In this document: positions 51,765 through 61,212 of the stretch, one piece after another
Layout of the letters: every line of letters begins with the position of its first letter
How positions within the stretch are numbered: position 1 is the first letter of the stretch
Origin: Pedobacter sp. MR2016-24
Lineage (GTDB): Bacteria; Bacteroidota; Bacteroidia; Sphingobacteriales; Sphingobacteriaceae
DNA length: 64,000 nt
Reading direction: 5' to 3'
NCBI RefSeq assembly: GCF_026239655.1
Contig: NZ_JAPIVO010000004.1
Location: 62,001 to 126,000 of the forward strand
Notes under the pieces: generated by a model
Database searches by the model: none
The model's input: the letters and a program-made list of their open reading frames with translations, nothing else
What the model was told of the DNA's origin: nothing
Program-made: the position numbers and the translations under genes

Positions 51765-53026
51765 ACCTTCTCCTCAAAGGCGTAACCATAGCCGACCCGA
51801 ATAGCTCTTTTAATCATAAAACATGTGACGTGCGTGTAGCAGAGGGAAAGATAACAGCTATAGGTGATGCTTTAAAAACAATTCCTAACGAAGAAGTTAT
51901 TGAAGGTAAGGGCGCCTTTTTATCTCCGGGATTTTTTGATCTGAACTGTTCCATCGGAGATCCTGGTTTTGAAACCAAAGAAGATATTCAGACGGCTACC
52001 GCAACTGCTCAGGCAGGAGGGTTTACCGGACTTGCTGTTTTACCACATACAAAACCAGTTGTTCATTCGAAAGCTGAGGTGCAGTATATCATCAACAAGG
52101 CAAAGAACAATTTAGTGGATGTGCATCCTATCGGGGCTATCAGTCATGATCTTGAAGGCAAGGAAATGGCTGAAATGTTCGATATGCAGCAGGCAGGAGC
52201 AGTAGCTTTCTCAGATGGTACGAGACCGGTAACTGACGACGGTTTTATGAGTCGCGCGCTCCAGTATGCCAAAGGCATTAACGCTTTACTGATTGTTTAC
52301 CCGGAAAACAAATCCATTGCTGGTAAGTCTCAGATCAACGAAAGTAAAACCAGTGTATTGCTGGGTATGAAAGGTATTCCTGCCCTGGCAGAAGAGATGC
52401 ATATTTCAAGAGATATATTTCTGGCTACCTATCTTGATGCACCTGTACATGTCAGTAATATTTCTACTGCCGGTTCTGTTGCACTCATCAAAAAAGCTAA
52501 AAAGGATGGCGTAAAAATCACCTGTGATGTGGCAGCACACCACCTGGTTTTCACAGAAGAGCTGTTAAATGATTTTGACAGCAATTATAAAATAAAACCG
52601 CCTTTACGTAGTAAAGCAGATAATAAAGCGCTAATCACAGGCTTAAAAGACGGAACTATTGATGCTGTTGCTTCACAGCACCGCCCACATGAACCTGAAT
52701 TTAAAAGTGTAGAGTTTGAGATTGCTGCATATGGTATTATTGCCCTGCAGACCGTGTTACCTCTACTGGTAAAAGCGGGTTTCGATGCAGCACAGATTGC
52801 AGAAAAGCTGGCCGTAAATCCCCGTAAATTATTGAACTTACCTGTACCGGTAATTGCAGAAGGAGAACCGGCGAATTTCACATTGTTCAACCTGACAGAG
52901 AAATGGTTGTATGATGCGAAAAGTAATCAATCAAAATCTAGAAATACCCCTTTGCTGAACCAGACCCTGACGGGAAAAGTACAGCTCGTTTATAATAATA
53001 ATCAATTTCAAGAATATGGACAGTAA
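51761..53026 (+). CDS. Dihydroorotase-like protein lacking metal ligands
   Basis: 421-residue homologue of dihydroorotase that appears catalytically dead. Where the active enzyme has HxH, this reads DLNCSIGDPGFE; the metal-bridging Lys is absent (AGAVAFSDGTRP); THCE is replaced by LIVYPENKS; the final Asp is replaced in VASQHRPHEPEF, while one His remains in PVHVSNISTA. Overall length and order of segments are conserved. Such inactive paralogues can be structural partners of aspartate transcarbamoylase (PyrX-like). It overlaps genes on both sides (4 and 11 bases). A real dihydroorotase occurs at 9898-11232. Confidence 0.85.
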   Translation: MNLLLKGVTIADPNSSFNHKTCDVRVAEGKITAIGDALKTIPNEEVIEGKGAFLSPGFFDLNCSIGDPGFETKEDIQTATATAQAGGFTGLAVLPHTKPVVHSKAEVQYIINKAKNNLVDVHPIGAISHDLEGKEMAEMFDMQQAGAVAFSDGTRPVTDDGFMSRALQYAKGINALLIVYPENKSIAGKSQINESKTSVLLGMKGIPALAEEMHISRDIFLATYLDAPVHVSNISTAGSVALIKKAKKDGVKITCDVAAHHLVFTEELLNDFDSNYKIKPPLRSKADNKALITGLKDGTIDAVASQHRPHEPEFKSVEFEIAAYGIIALQTVLPLLVKAGFDAAQIAEKLAVNPRKLLNLPVPVIAEGEPANFTLFNLTEKWLYDAKSNQSKSRNTPLLNQTLTGKVQLVYNNNQFQEYGQ

Positions 53027-53690
53027 AGTAAAAAACGCATTAGTAGCATCATTAAATAAATTTGCAGCGATCTCAGGTATTGATGCTGGTGAGATGGAAC
53101 AGGAGCTGATCGTTGTTTTCAGTAAAGAGCTTGGCTTTTTGGAGAAGGTAGCTGAGTTTGATGCCGTATTTGATGCGCATGCTTCATTTGAAGATTTGAG
53201 AGAGGTTTTCTTTGATCTGCTGATGATCAACTTTTTCGCAAGTGATGTGCAGAAACTGGAAGAAGATTACCTGGAAACAGATGAATGGGCAGATATCGAA
53301 GAAGAAACAATCGACCGCGGTACAGAATTGCTGAACCTGTTGTTATACATCAACGAATGTCATGATGAAGAAATTAAACCGGAACTGGGCGATTTCTTAA
53401 CAGAATTCCTATTGGTTGAAGAGGATGAGTTTCAGGATGAATTCCATATCTATGAAGATCTGATCAGTAACCAGCAACTGGCAGAAAGCAGTATCGAAGA
53501 TATCTGCAGCCATAAAAACATGGTAGACCTGGGAGAAGAAATAGAGGATATGTTTGTTCCTTTTATGGCTTTCTTCAATCAGCCTAAAGCTACAGCAGAA
53601 GCTTATGCAGAACTGGCAGAATTTAGTACCAACAAAGAATTTGAATCTGCTGTTTACGCGTTAGTTACCGCATTCCACGAAAAATATTAA
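53016..53690 (+). CDS. Acidic conserved protein of unknown function, 224 aa
   Basis: Unrecognised soluble protein, 224 residues, strongly acidic (many Asp/Glu, e.g. the stretches EEDYLETDEWADIEEETID and LLVEEDEFQDEFH) and almost entirely helical, without signal peptide or membrane segments. It overlaps the dihydroorotase-like gene by 11 bases, so it is coupled to it in translation, and precedes a DUF4199 gene by 10 bases. No motif gives a function. The genes BatA, pyrX-like, this one and DUF4199 read as one operon. Confidence 0.7.
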   Translation: MDSKVKNALVASLNKFAAISGIDAGEMEQELIVVFSKELGFLEKVAEFDAVFDAHASFEDLREVFFDLLMINFFASDVQKLEEDYLETDEWADIEEETIDRGTELLNLLLYINECHDEEIKPELGDFLTEFLLVEEDEFQDEFHIYEDLISNQQLAESSIEDICSHKNMVDLGEEIEDMFVPFMAFFNQPKATAEAYAELAEFSTNKEFESAVYALVTAFHEKY

Positions 53691-53700
53691 TTGCATAAAT

Positions 53701-54273
53701 ATGGAAACAACTACTGGAAATCCGTCCGTCCTTAAAGGAGAGGCAGTAAAAAATGGTCTGATCATGGCTGCTGTAAGTCTCGTCATTTTTTTAGTCACTA
53801 ATTATGTAATGCCCGAATTATTAGGCAGTACTGCATTTTCCATATTGAGTATAGTAATTGGTTTGGGGCTTGCCGTATTTTTCAGTATAGATATGCGTAA
53901 AAAAGCCGGTGGCTACTGGACTTTCAGCGAAGCACTTTTGCATATCTTTATTATGTTCCTTGTTTCTGCTGGTGTGGTATATATATTTACTATTCTTTTC
54001 GGTAAATACATCGATACAACTTACCCGGAGCGAATGAAAGAGATGATCTCTGCAAAAACAGAAGATATCATTAATAAATTTGGGATGGGTGAAGCGCAAA
54101 AAGATGAGATGCTGGAAAAACAAGCCCAGCAATTGGAGCAGCAATTCAATCCCACCTTTTTTCAGGCAATTGTAGGTTTTGGTATTCAGGCCATCATGTA
54201 TGGTATTGGTGCTTTAATTTTTGCCGCCATCTTCAAAAAAACAAAACCACTGTTTCCACAAAACGTGGACTAG
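53701..54273 (+). CDS. DUF4199 membrane protein
   Basis: Member of DUF4199, a small Bacteroidota membrane-protein family. 190 residues with four helices (about 18-34, 43-58, 75-97 and 150-175) and a cytoplasmic, charged helical segment (residues 105-145) between the third and fourth. The motif YWTFSEALLHIFIMFLVSAGVVYI is characteristic. Function unknown; in other genomes the gene often sits before a GT2 glycosyltransferase, as here, which hints at a role in lipid-linked sugar or envelope metabolism. A long hairpin follows the stop. Confidence 0.82.
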   Translation: METTTGNPSVLKGEAVKNGLIMAAVSLVIFLVTNYVMPELLGSTAFSILSIVIGLGLAVFFSIDMRKKAGGYWTFSEALLHIFIMFLVSAGVVYIFTILFGKYIDTTYPERMKEMISAKTEDIINKFGMGEAQKDEMLEKQAQQLEQQFNPTFFQAIVGFGIQAIMYGIGALIFAAIFKKTKPLFPQNVD

Positions 54274-54285
54274 GATAAAAACTCG

Positions 54286-54338
54286 TTAACGTGCAGGTTT
54301 TGTCATTTAAATTGACAAAATTTGCACGTTAATTTTTT
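54286..54338 (+). terminator. Long-stem terminator after DUF4199
   Basis: Twenty paired bases with two G-U: TTAACGTGCA...TTTTGTCA (54286-54305) against TGACAAAA...TGCACGTTAA (54313-54332), seven-base loop, then TTTTTT. It separates the DUF4199 gene from the glycosyltransferase gene 19 bases on. Confidence 0.88.
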
Positions 54339-54356
54339 AAGCTCATTTTACAATTC

Positions 54357-55310
54357 ATGGATATTTCTGTTGTAGTTCCCTTACTTAATGAAGAAGAATC
54401 ATTGCCCGAATTAACTTCCTGGATTGCCAGGGTAATGAAGGAAAACAACTTTACTTATGAACTGCTGTTTGTAGATGATGGTAGTACTGATGCTTCATGG
54501 CAGGTTATTGAACAGCTAAAAAGAGAATTTCCGGCAGTTAAAGGCATCAAGTTTCGCCGTAACTACGGGAAATCGGCAGCACTCAATGTGGCTTTCGAAG
54601 CCGCTCAGGGTGATGTAATTATAACCATGGATGCTGATCTTCAGGATAGTCCTGATGAAATCCCAGTACTTTTTAGCCGGATCAAGGACGAAAAATTTGA
54701 TCTGATCTCTGGCTGGAAGAAAAAAAGATACGATCCAATTACTAAAACTATCCCTACAAAACTGTTCAATGCCGCTACACGTAAAATGTCTGGTATACAA
54801 CTGAACGACTTTAACTGCGGACTCAAAGCTTACCGCAGCGATGTCATCAAGACAATCGAAGTATATGGCGAGATGCACAGATACATTCCTGTCATCGCAA
54901 AATGGGCCGGATTTAAACAGATAGGGGAGCAGGTCGTAGAACACAGGGCCAGGAAATACGGTGTCACGAAATTCGGACTCAGCCGTTTTATCAATGGCTT
55001 CCTCGATTTACTGTCTATATTTTTTGTCGGCAAATTCGGTAAACGCCCGATGCACTTTTTTGGATCTATGGGTGTACTGAGCTTTCTGATCGGTACTATC
55101 ATGGCCTTATGGATTATTGGCGAAAAGCTTTACCATATTTCTATGAGCATCCCTTATAAAAGAGAAATAACCGATCAGCCTGGTTTTTATATTGCGCTGG
55201 TTGCTATTATCGTAGGATCCCAACTCTTTTTAACAGGATTTGTGGCAGAATTAGTTACCCGCAATGCGACGGAACGTAACCAGTACCTGATAGAAAAAGA
55301 AATCCTCTAA
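54357..55310 (+). CDS. Family 2 glycosyltransferase (DPM1/ArnC-like)
   Basis: Membrane-associated glycosyltransferase that likely attaches a sugar to a polyprenyl phosphate. 317 residues: GT-A core with VVVPLLNEEESLPEL, FVDDGSTDASW, DADLQDSPDEI (DxD-like metal motif), then the acceptor loop YRSDVIKTIEVYGEMHRYIP and KYGVTKFGLSRFINGFLDLL, and two C-terminal helices. This layout is the polyprenyl-phosphate mannosyl/undecaprenyl-phosphate sugar type. The donor is unknown. The next glycosyltransferase starts 2 bases after its stop. Confidence 0.88.
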   Translation: MDISVVVPLLNEEESLPELTSWIARVMKENNFTYELLFVDDGSTDASWQVIEQLKREFPAVKGIKFRRNYGKSAALNVAFEAAQGDVIITMDADLQDSPDEIPVLFSRIKDEKFDLISGWKKKRYDPITKTIPTKLFNAATRKMSGIQLNDFNCGLKAYRSDVIKTIEVYGEMHRYIPVIAKWAGFKQIGEQVVEHRARKYGVTKFGLSRFINGFLDLLSIFFVGKFGKRPMHFFGSMGVLSFLIGTIMALWIIGEKLYHISMSIPYKREITDQPGFYIALVAIIVGSQLFLTGFVAELVTRNATERNQYLIEKEIL

Positions 55311-55312
55311 AC

Positions 55313-56275
55313 ATGTTTTTCTCGATTATTATTCCCCTTTACAACAGACCGCAGGAAATAGATGAACTGCTGGCTACACTTTGTCTGCAGACTTATATGC
55401 AGTTCGAGGTGTTGGTGATAGAAGATGGTTCTGTGCAATCGGCAAAGGACATCGTAAATGGTTATACTGACCGCCTGGATATTCATTATTTCTACAAAGA
55501 GAATGCAGGGCAGGGCTTTGCAAGAAATTATGGTTTCGAAAGGGCAAAAGGAGACTATTTTGTGATCTTTGATTCAGATTGTCTGATTCCCGAAGATTAT
55601 CTCGAAACGGTAAAAGACTATTTGTATGATCATCATCTGGATGCTTATGGTGGTCCGGATGCTGCCCATCATAGTTTTACACCTGTTCAAAAAGCCATTA
55701 GCTATGGTATGACTTCACCGTTTACAACCGGTGGTATCAGGGGTAATAAAAATCATGTCGGCCAGTTCCATCCGCGGAGTTTCAACATGGGGGTTTCGCG
55801 TGAGGTGTGGGAGAAAATCGGCGGTTTTATTTTAACCCGGTTGGGCGAAGATATAGAATACAGCATTCGCATCCATGAAAATGGGTTTAAGATCGGGCTG
55901 ATTCCCGGGGCAAAGGTATTTCATAAAAGGCGGACCAGTCTGCTGCAGTTTTACAAGCAAATTCACTTCTTCGGTCGCGCGCGAATAAATATTTATAAAC
56001 ATTTTCCTGCAGAGCTGAAATTAGTGCATTTCTTCCCTGCAGTGTTCACCATAGCGTTTATTGTGAATATATTATGTAATGTTTTCTGCAAGCCGCTGGC
56101 CTATTTAGGCAATACGGTCTTTGTAGTCTATTTTATGTTGATATTTTTTCATTCGCTAACCATCAATAAATCATTAAAAGTTGCACTTTTGAGCATAATA
56201 TCCTCATTTATTCAATTAACTGCTTATGGCTTGGGATTTGTGCAGGATTTTATAAAAAGAATAGTACTGAAATGA
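55313..56275 (+). CDS. Family 2 glycosyltransferase, 320 aa
   Basis: Second GT-A glycosyltransferase of the cluster. N-terminal SIIIPLYNRPQEIDELLATL, VIEDGSVQSA, FARNYGFERAKGDYFVIFDSDC (DxD), GPDAAHHSF, and ILTRLGEDIEYSIRIHENG (acceptor/ED motif), followed by C-terminal helices for membrane association. Donor and acceptor unknown. It overlaps the following membrane gene by 4 bases, so the three genes 54357-57066 form an operon, perhaps making an envelope glycolipid. Confidence 0.85.
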   Translation: MFFSIIIPLYNRPQEIDELLATLCLQTYMQFEVLVIEDGSVQSAKDIVNGYTDRLDIHYFYKENAGQGFARNYGFERAKGDYFVIFDSDCLIPEDYLETVKDYLYDHHLDAYGGPDAAHHSFTPVQKAISYGMTSPFTTGGIRGNKNHVGQFHPRSFNMGVSREVWEKIGGFILTRLGEDIEYSIRIHENGFKIGLIPGAKVFHKRRTSLLQFYKQIHFFGRARINIYKHFPAELKLVHFFPAVFTIAFIVNILCNVFCKPLAYLGNTVFVVYFMLIFFHSLTINKSLKVALLSIISSFIQLTAYGLGFVQDFIKRIVLK

Positions 56276-57066
56276 CAATGATAAATTTTTTAAAGGAGAG
56301 CACTTTTACTGTAAATGAAGTAATTGGGAAAGCGTGGCTGGTGACGAAGAGAAATTATTTTTCTATCGCTACTTTATGTTTTCTGATGTTTATTACTTCA
56401 AATGCCTCCGGATTAATGGCGTTTTTCTTAAAGGATGTGAATAAGGCGCTGAGTGTATTTATGGCCTTGCTTTTTGCATTTCTGTATTTCACATTAAATC
56501 TTTCATTGCTTAAATATATTTTCCATTTACTGGATGATGAGGAGCACGAAGTGAGTATAGTCAGTACCTTGCCTACCAGGCAGCAGATTATCCGTTTTGT
56601 GATTAGTATGTTTTATTTTATGCTGGTCATCGTTGGCGTTTACGCAGTAGTCATCCTCATTGCTTTCCCCTTCATTTATACGGGAATTAAAATTCAAATC
56701 GTTACCAATGTGGCTATAGCAGTGGGTATCGTTGCCATTTTCATCACCTGGGTGCGGATTTCATTCTTCCCATTTTTCATTATTGATAAAAACCAGCCAC
56801 CTTTTGGCTCACTGAAATTCAGCCTGGCCATAACTAAAGGCAATTTTACCAAGATTCTGTTGTTATTATTGGTGCTGGGTGGGTTTTACATTGTAAATCT
56901 GTTTGTAAGCCTCTTACAATGGCCTGTGATGGCATTTTTCATCAATATCCTCAGTTCCTTTATCATTGTACCATTATCCAGTGTAGCATTAACTATTGCT
57001 TATAGAAAGATGATGGGAGAATACAATTCAGATCAGGAGCCTGATATTTTTCACAATATTGTTTAA
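56272..57066 (+). CDS. Hypothetical six-helix membrane protein, 264 aa
   Basis: Unrecognised integral membrane protein with about six hydrophobic helices (near residues 32-52, 62-88, 103-130, 137-163, 190-212 and 220-240). The loop VRISFFPFFIIDKNQPPFGSLKFS contains an amphipathic stretch of the type seen in proteins once called DUF975-like/YihY-like, but no firm family match was made. Overlaps the glycosyltransferase gene before it by 4 bases and precedes a GH3 gene by 9 bases. A part in glycolipid handling is only an inference from position. Confidence 0.65.
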   Translation: MTMINFLKESTFTVNEVIGKAWLVTKRNYFSIATLCFLMFITSNASGLMAFFLKDVNKALSVFMALLFAFLYFTLNLSLLKYIFHLLDDEEHEVSIVSTLPTRQQIIRFVISMFYFMLVIVGVYAVVILIAFPFIYTGIKIQIVTNVAIAVGIVAIFITWVRISFFPFFIIDKNQPPFGSLKFSLAITKGNFTKILLLLLVLGGFYIVNLFVSLLQWPVMAFFINILSSFIIVPLSSVALTIAYRKMMGEYNSDQEPDIFHNIV

Positions 57067-57075
57067 AACCTGTAT

Positions 57076-58575
57076 ATGGGATTAAAAGCGGCATTAAGCA
57101 AACCATTTGCGGCCTTAGTGGTCAGCAATATAAATAGATGGAAAAAAAATGCACTAGCAGCACAGGAATCCACACTCAAACAGCTGATTGCTGCTGCGAA
57201 ACATACCAGTTTTGGCAAAGACCATCAATTTTCTGCAATTAAAAATTACGAAGATTTCAAACGTCTGGTTCCTGTTCGTGATTATGAAGAACTCAGACCA
57301 TATATTGACAGAGTTGTTGCTGGTGAGAAGGATGTACTCTGGAAAGGAAAACCTGCTTATTTCGCTAAAACTTCCGGTACCACTTCTGGTGCAAAATATA
57401 TTCCCATCTCAAAGGAATCTATGCCTGAACATATCAAAGCGGCACGAAATGCATTGCTTACTTATGTACATGAAACCGGGAATACCAATTTTGTGAACGG
57501 TAAAATGATCTTCCTGCAGGGCAGCCCGGTGATGAGTACAAAAAACGGGATTAAAGTGGGCCGTTTATCGGGTATCGTTGCCAATCTGGTGCCTGCCTAT
57601 CTGCAAAAAAACAGGTTACCTTCTTATGCGACCAATTGTATTGAGGACTGGGAAGAAAAAGTTGACGCTATTGTTGAAGAGACCTACCAGGAAGATATGA
57701 CCCTGATCTCAGGAATTCCACCCTGGGTACAGATGTATTTCGATAAGCTAACAGAGAAAACCGGCGGCAGGCAAATCAAAGACATTTTTAAAAACTTTCA
57801 GCTGTTTGTGTATGGTGGCGTAAATTATGAACCTTACCGGGCAAAAATTGAAGCCAGTATCGGCCGTAAGGTAGACGCTATAGAAACTTATCCGGCTTCT
57901 GAAGGCTTTATCGCTTATCAGGACAGTCAGACAGATAAAAGTTTATTGCTGCTGGCCAAAGCAGGTATGTTTTACGAATTTATTCCTGCGGATGAGTATT
58001 ACAATGAACATCCAACCCGTCTATGTCTGGAAGAAGTGGAACTGGAAAAAAACTATGCCCTTATTCTAAATACAAATGCAGGATTATGGGGATATAGCAT
58101 AGGCGATACGGTGAAGTTCGTTTCTAAAAATCCTTATAAAATTTATGTAACGGGCAGGATCAAACATTTTATTTCCGCTTTCGGTGAGCATGTGATTGGC
58201 GAGGAAGTGGAGCAGGCATTGTTGTCCGTTGCCAATGAAGAAGGAGTAGGTATCACAGAATTTACTGTTGCTCCCCAGGTAAACCCTCCTGCTGGACAAT
58301 TGCCTTATCATGAGTGGTTTGTTGAGTTTGCTACAGCTCCGGCCGACCTTCCTGCTTTTAGTAAAAAAGTAGATGAGGCCTTACAAAAGAAAAATATTTA
58401 CTACTTTGACCTTATTGAAGGTAAAATCCTGCAGCCACTCATTATACGGTCGCTGCAAAAAGATGCTTTTGTAAACTATATGCGTGCAGAAGGTAAACTG
58501 GGTGGACAAAATAAGGTCCCGCGTTTGTCTAACGACAGAAAGATTGCAGAAGGCCTCATTAATTTGACTACATAA
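57076..58575 (+). CDS. GH3 auxin-responsive-type acyl-adenylating protein
   Basis: Member of the GH3 family of adenylate-forming enzymes, which join acyl groups to amino acids or other acceptors. 499 residues, full length. The ATP-binding loops are visible: AKTSGTTSGAKYIPIS (P-loop-like), ETYPASEGFIAY, and LWGYSIGDTVKFVSKNPYKI with the conserved Asp, then VTGRIKHFISAFGEHVIGEEVE. The bacterial homologues have no established substrate. It lies between the membrane protein gene and dxr, both within 9 bases, so it is transcribed with the isoprenoid gene. Confidence 0.9.
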   Translation: MGLKAALSKPFAALVVSNINRWKKNALAAQESTLKQLIAAAKHTSFGKDHQFSAIKNYEDFKRLVPVRDYEELRPYIDRVVAGEKDVLWKGKPAYFAKTSGTTSGAKYIPISKESMPEHIKAARNALLTYVHETGNTNFVNGKMIFLQGSPVMSTKNGIKVGRLSGIVANLVPAYLQKNRLPSYATNCIEDWEEKVDAIVEETYQEDMTLISGIPPWVQMYFDKLTEKTGGRQIKDIFKNFQLFVYGGVNYEPYRAKIEASIGRKVDAIETYPASEGFIAYQDSQTDKSLLLLAKAGMFYEFIPADEYYNEHPTRLCLEEVELEKNYALILNTNAGLWGYSIGDTVKFVSKNPYKIYVTGRIKHFISAFGEHVIGEEVEQALLSVANEEGVGITEFTVAPQVNPPAGQLPYHEWFVEFATAPADLPAFSKKVDEALQKKNIYYFDLIEGKILQPLIIRSLQKDAFVNYMRAEGKLGGQNKVPRLSNDRKIAEGLINLTT

Positions 58576-58577
58576 AT

Positions 58578-59744
58578 TTGAAAAATATAGCTATACTGGG
58601 CTCCACAGGCTCTATCGGTACCCAGACCCTTGATGTAATCCGGGCAAATCCAGCACTGTACAATGTTATTGCTCTTACAGGCCATGCCAATGCAGAATTG
58701 CTGGTTAGTCAGGCACTGGAGTTTAATCCAAAGCTGGTCGTAATTGGTGATGAACAGTATTACGCTGCGGTAAAAGATGGTCTGTCGGGTACTTCAATTA
58801 AAGTTCTTGCTGGTGAGGCCGCTCTGTGCGAAGCTGCCAGTGTTCCGGAAGCGGATTTCGTGCTTACAGCATTAATGGGGGCTGTAGGTCTTCGTCCCAC
58901 CATCGCTGCTATTAAAGCAAAAAAAACAATAGGATTGGCCAACAAAGAAACGCTGGTGGTTGCCGGCGATCTTGTTACCCGGCTTGCTGCTGAAAATGGG
59001 GTGAAGATACTGCCTGTAGATTCGGAACACTCGGCTATTTTCCAATGTCTTGCAGGAGAGGATTATGAATCTATTGAGAAGATTTATATTACTGCTTCGG
59101 GCGGACCATTCAGGGGTAAAGACCGTGATTTTTTGGCTAATGTGACTAAAGAACAGGCTTTAAAACATCCCAATTGGGTAATGGGAGCCAAGATTACAAT
59201 CGATTCGGCTTCTTTAATGAATAAAGGACTGGAGGTAATCGAAGCAAAATGGCTGTTCAATCTTGCTATCGAACAAATCGATGTCATTGTCCATCCACAA
59301 TCTATCATCCATTCTATCGTTCAGTTTAATGACGGATCTATGAAAGCACAGATGGGCTTAGCGGATATGAAACTGCCTATTCATTATGCTTTGGCTTACC
59401 CTGATCGGGTAAGTACTTCATATCCAAGATTTAACTTTATGGATTATCCCGAACTTACTTTCTCTAAACCCGATTTGGTGACTTTCCGCAATCTGGACCT
59501 GGCCTACGCGGCTTTAAGAAGTGGGGGTAATATGCCTTGTATTATCAATGCGGCAAATGAAATCGTAGTGAATGCCTTTTTACATCATCAGATCGGTTTT
59601 CTGGAGATGAGCGATGTAATTCAACAGTGCATGGCCGACTTACCTTTTATCCAGCATCCAAGCCTGAATAATTATTTAGAAACAGACGAGCATACACGTA
59701 TATTTGCCCGTGAGCTTGTAACAAAAAAATATTTAGCTATCTAA
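58578..59744 (+). CDS. dxr: 1-deoxy-D-xylulose 5-phosphate reductoisomerase
   Basis: Second step of the MEP isoprenoid pathway; converts DXP to MEP with NADPH. 388 residues, TTG start 2 bases after the GH3 stop. NADPH motif AILGSTGSIGTQTLDVI; substrate/metal sites PVDSEHSAIFQCL, TASGGPFRG and ASLMNKGLEVIEAKWLF; IVHPQSIIHSIV-type region (here VHPQSIIHSIVQFNDGS). Complete C-terminal domain. Next gene rseP follows after 29 bases. Confidence 0.97.
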   Translation: MKNIAILGSTGSIGTQTLDVIRANPALYNVIALTGHANAELLVSQALEFNPKLVVIGDEQYYAAVKDGLSGTSIKVLAGEAALCEAASVPEADFVLTALMGAVGLRPTIAAIKAKKTIGLANKETLVVAGDLVTRLAAENGVKILPVDSEHSAIFQCLAGEDYESIEKIYITASGGPFRGKDRDFLANVTKEQALKHPNWVMGAKITIDSASLMNKGLEVIEAKWLFNLAIEQIDVIVHPQSIIHSIVQFNDGSMKAQMGLADMKLPIHYALAYPDRVSTSYPRFNFMDYPELTFSKPDLVTFRNLDLAYAALRSGGNMPCIINAANEIVVNAFLHHQIGFLEMSDVIQQCMADLPFIQHPSLNNYLETDEHTRIFARELVTKKYLAI

Positions 59745-59773
59745 TTTAAAATTAAAACACACAAGAATAATAT

Positions 59774-61105
59774 ATGAACGGATTGATTATGGTTGCCCAG
59801 TTATTGCTGGGATTATCAATATTAGTAATCTTACACGAATTAGGACATTTTTTAGCTGCACGTGCATTTGGGATTAAAGTAGAGAAGTTTTACCTGTTCT
59901 TTGATGCCTGGGGCTTTAAATTGTTCAGCATCAAACGTGGAGATGTGGAATACGGCATAGGCTGGCTGCCACTTGGAGGTTATGTTAAAATCGCCGGAAT
60001 GATAGATGAGTCGATGGATAAAGCGCAGATGGCTTTACCGCCGAAACCATGGGAATTTCGCAGTAAGCCGGCATGGCAACGGCTAATCGTGATGCTGGGT
60101 GGTGTTTTTGTAAATATCGTTGTTGGTATCTTCATCTTTTGGATGTTAACTTTCAAATTCGGTGAAACCTACATCGCAAACAGTTCCGTTAAAAGTGGAA
60201 TCAATCCTGGTTCAATCGGAAAAGAAATAGGTCTTAAACAAGGGGACAGAGTAATAGCGGTAAATGGTAAAAAAGTAATCCGCTTTGATGAATTGTTAAG
60301 TTCTAAAGTTTTACTTGGCAATACAACACTTACGATCAGTCGTGAAGGTAAGGCCATAGATATTAAAATTCCTGATAATATACTCAACAAGGTGTCTGAT
60401 CTTGGGATTGAAGAATTTATCAGTCGTACGCCCTTAATTACTTCTACAATTGATACGGTAGTGGCAGGAAGGCCTGCGTTCAAGACCGGTATGAAAAAAG
60501 GAGATAGAATCGTTGCTGTTAACGGTACTCTTGTAAAATACAATGTAGATGTGATTAAAGAGATGCGTAAGCTGAAAAGCAAAACTGTTAATGTGGAAGC
60601 AGACAGGGCAGGTCAGCGCATGACATTTATGGTGCCTACAGATACAGCTGGAACAATTGGTATCGGTTTCAATGTGAATGAAATCAAAGAAGAAACGATC
60701 AATTACGGATTCTTTCAGGCACTGCCAATTGGTGTGAACCAGGCATGGATCTCTTTCAGTGATAATGGTAAGGGAATATGGAAGGTGCTTACAGGTAAAA
60801 TCAAGGCAAATAAAGCTTTCTCCGGTCCTGTAGCTATTGCGCAGAAGGTTTATGGTGGTGTTTGGATCTGGTCTCATTTCTGGGCTTCTACGGCATTAAT
60901 CTCCATTGCACTTGCATTTATGAACTTATTACCAATTCCAGCATTGGATGGTGGTCATGTTGTCTTCCTGATTGTCGAAATGATCAAAGGAAAACCACTG
61001 GGCGATAAGTTTATGGAAGGCGCACAGATGGTAGGTTTCGTGATGCTGTTATGTTTGATGGTATTTGTATTGGGGAACGACATTTTTAAGGCCTTTATAC
61101 AATAA
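59774..61105 (+). CDS. rseP: RIP metalloprotease RseP (site-2 protease)
   Basis: Intramembrane zinc protease that cleaves anti-sigma factors or signal-peptide remnants. 443 residues: the first helix has LVILHELGHFLAARAFG (HExxH), then two PDZ domains in the periplasm (about 130-190 and 210-280), and a late helix with LLPIPALDGGHVVFL, the LDG motif that supplies the third zinc ligand. Gene order dxr-rseP is conserved in many bacteria. Downstream follow several hairpins. Confidence 0.95.
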   Translation: MNGLIMVAQLLLGLSILVILHELGHFLAARAFGIKVEKFYLFFDAWGFKLFSIKRGDVEYGIGWLPLGGYVKIAGMIDESMDKAQMALPPKPWEFRSKPAWQRLIVMLGGVFVNIVVGIFIFWMLTFKFGETYIANSSVKSGINPGSIGKEIGLKQGDRVIAVNGKKVIRFDELLSSKVLLGNTTLTISREGKAIDIKIPDNILNKVSDLGIEEFISRTPLITSTIDTVVAGRPAFKTGMKKGDRIVAVNGTLVKYNVDVIKEMRKLKSKTVNVEADRAGQRMTFMVPTDTAGTIGIGFNVNEIKEETINYGFFQALPIGVNQAWISFSDNGKGIWKVLTGKIKANKAFSGPVAIAQKVYGGVWIWSHFWASTALISIALAFMNLLPIPALDGGHVVFLIVEMIKGKPLGDKFMEGAQMVGFVMLLCLMVFVLGNDIFKAFIQ

Positions 61106-61195
61106 AGGCATCCTTAAATTAATCATGAGCACAGATGTTTAATCTGTGTAAAAAATAAAGAAAACCGGGCATAGCTGTTCCGGTTTTTCTATTTT
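61091..61195 (+). terminator. Three consecutive hairpins after rseP
   Basis: GCCTTTA/TAAAGGC (61091-61109, across the rseP stop), CACAGAT/ATCTGTG (61130-61148), and AGAAAACCGG with CCGGTTTTTCT (61159-61190) followed by ATTTTT. The third is a plausible intrinsic terminator; the first two are smaller. Confidence 0.6.
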
Positions 61196-61212
61196 TGAAC
61201 AAATCAATTTAT

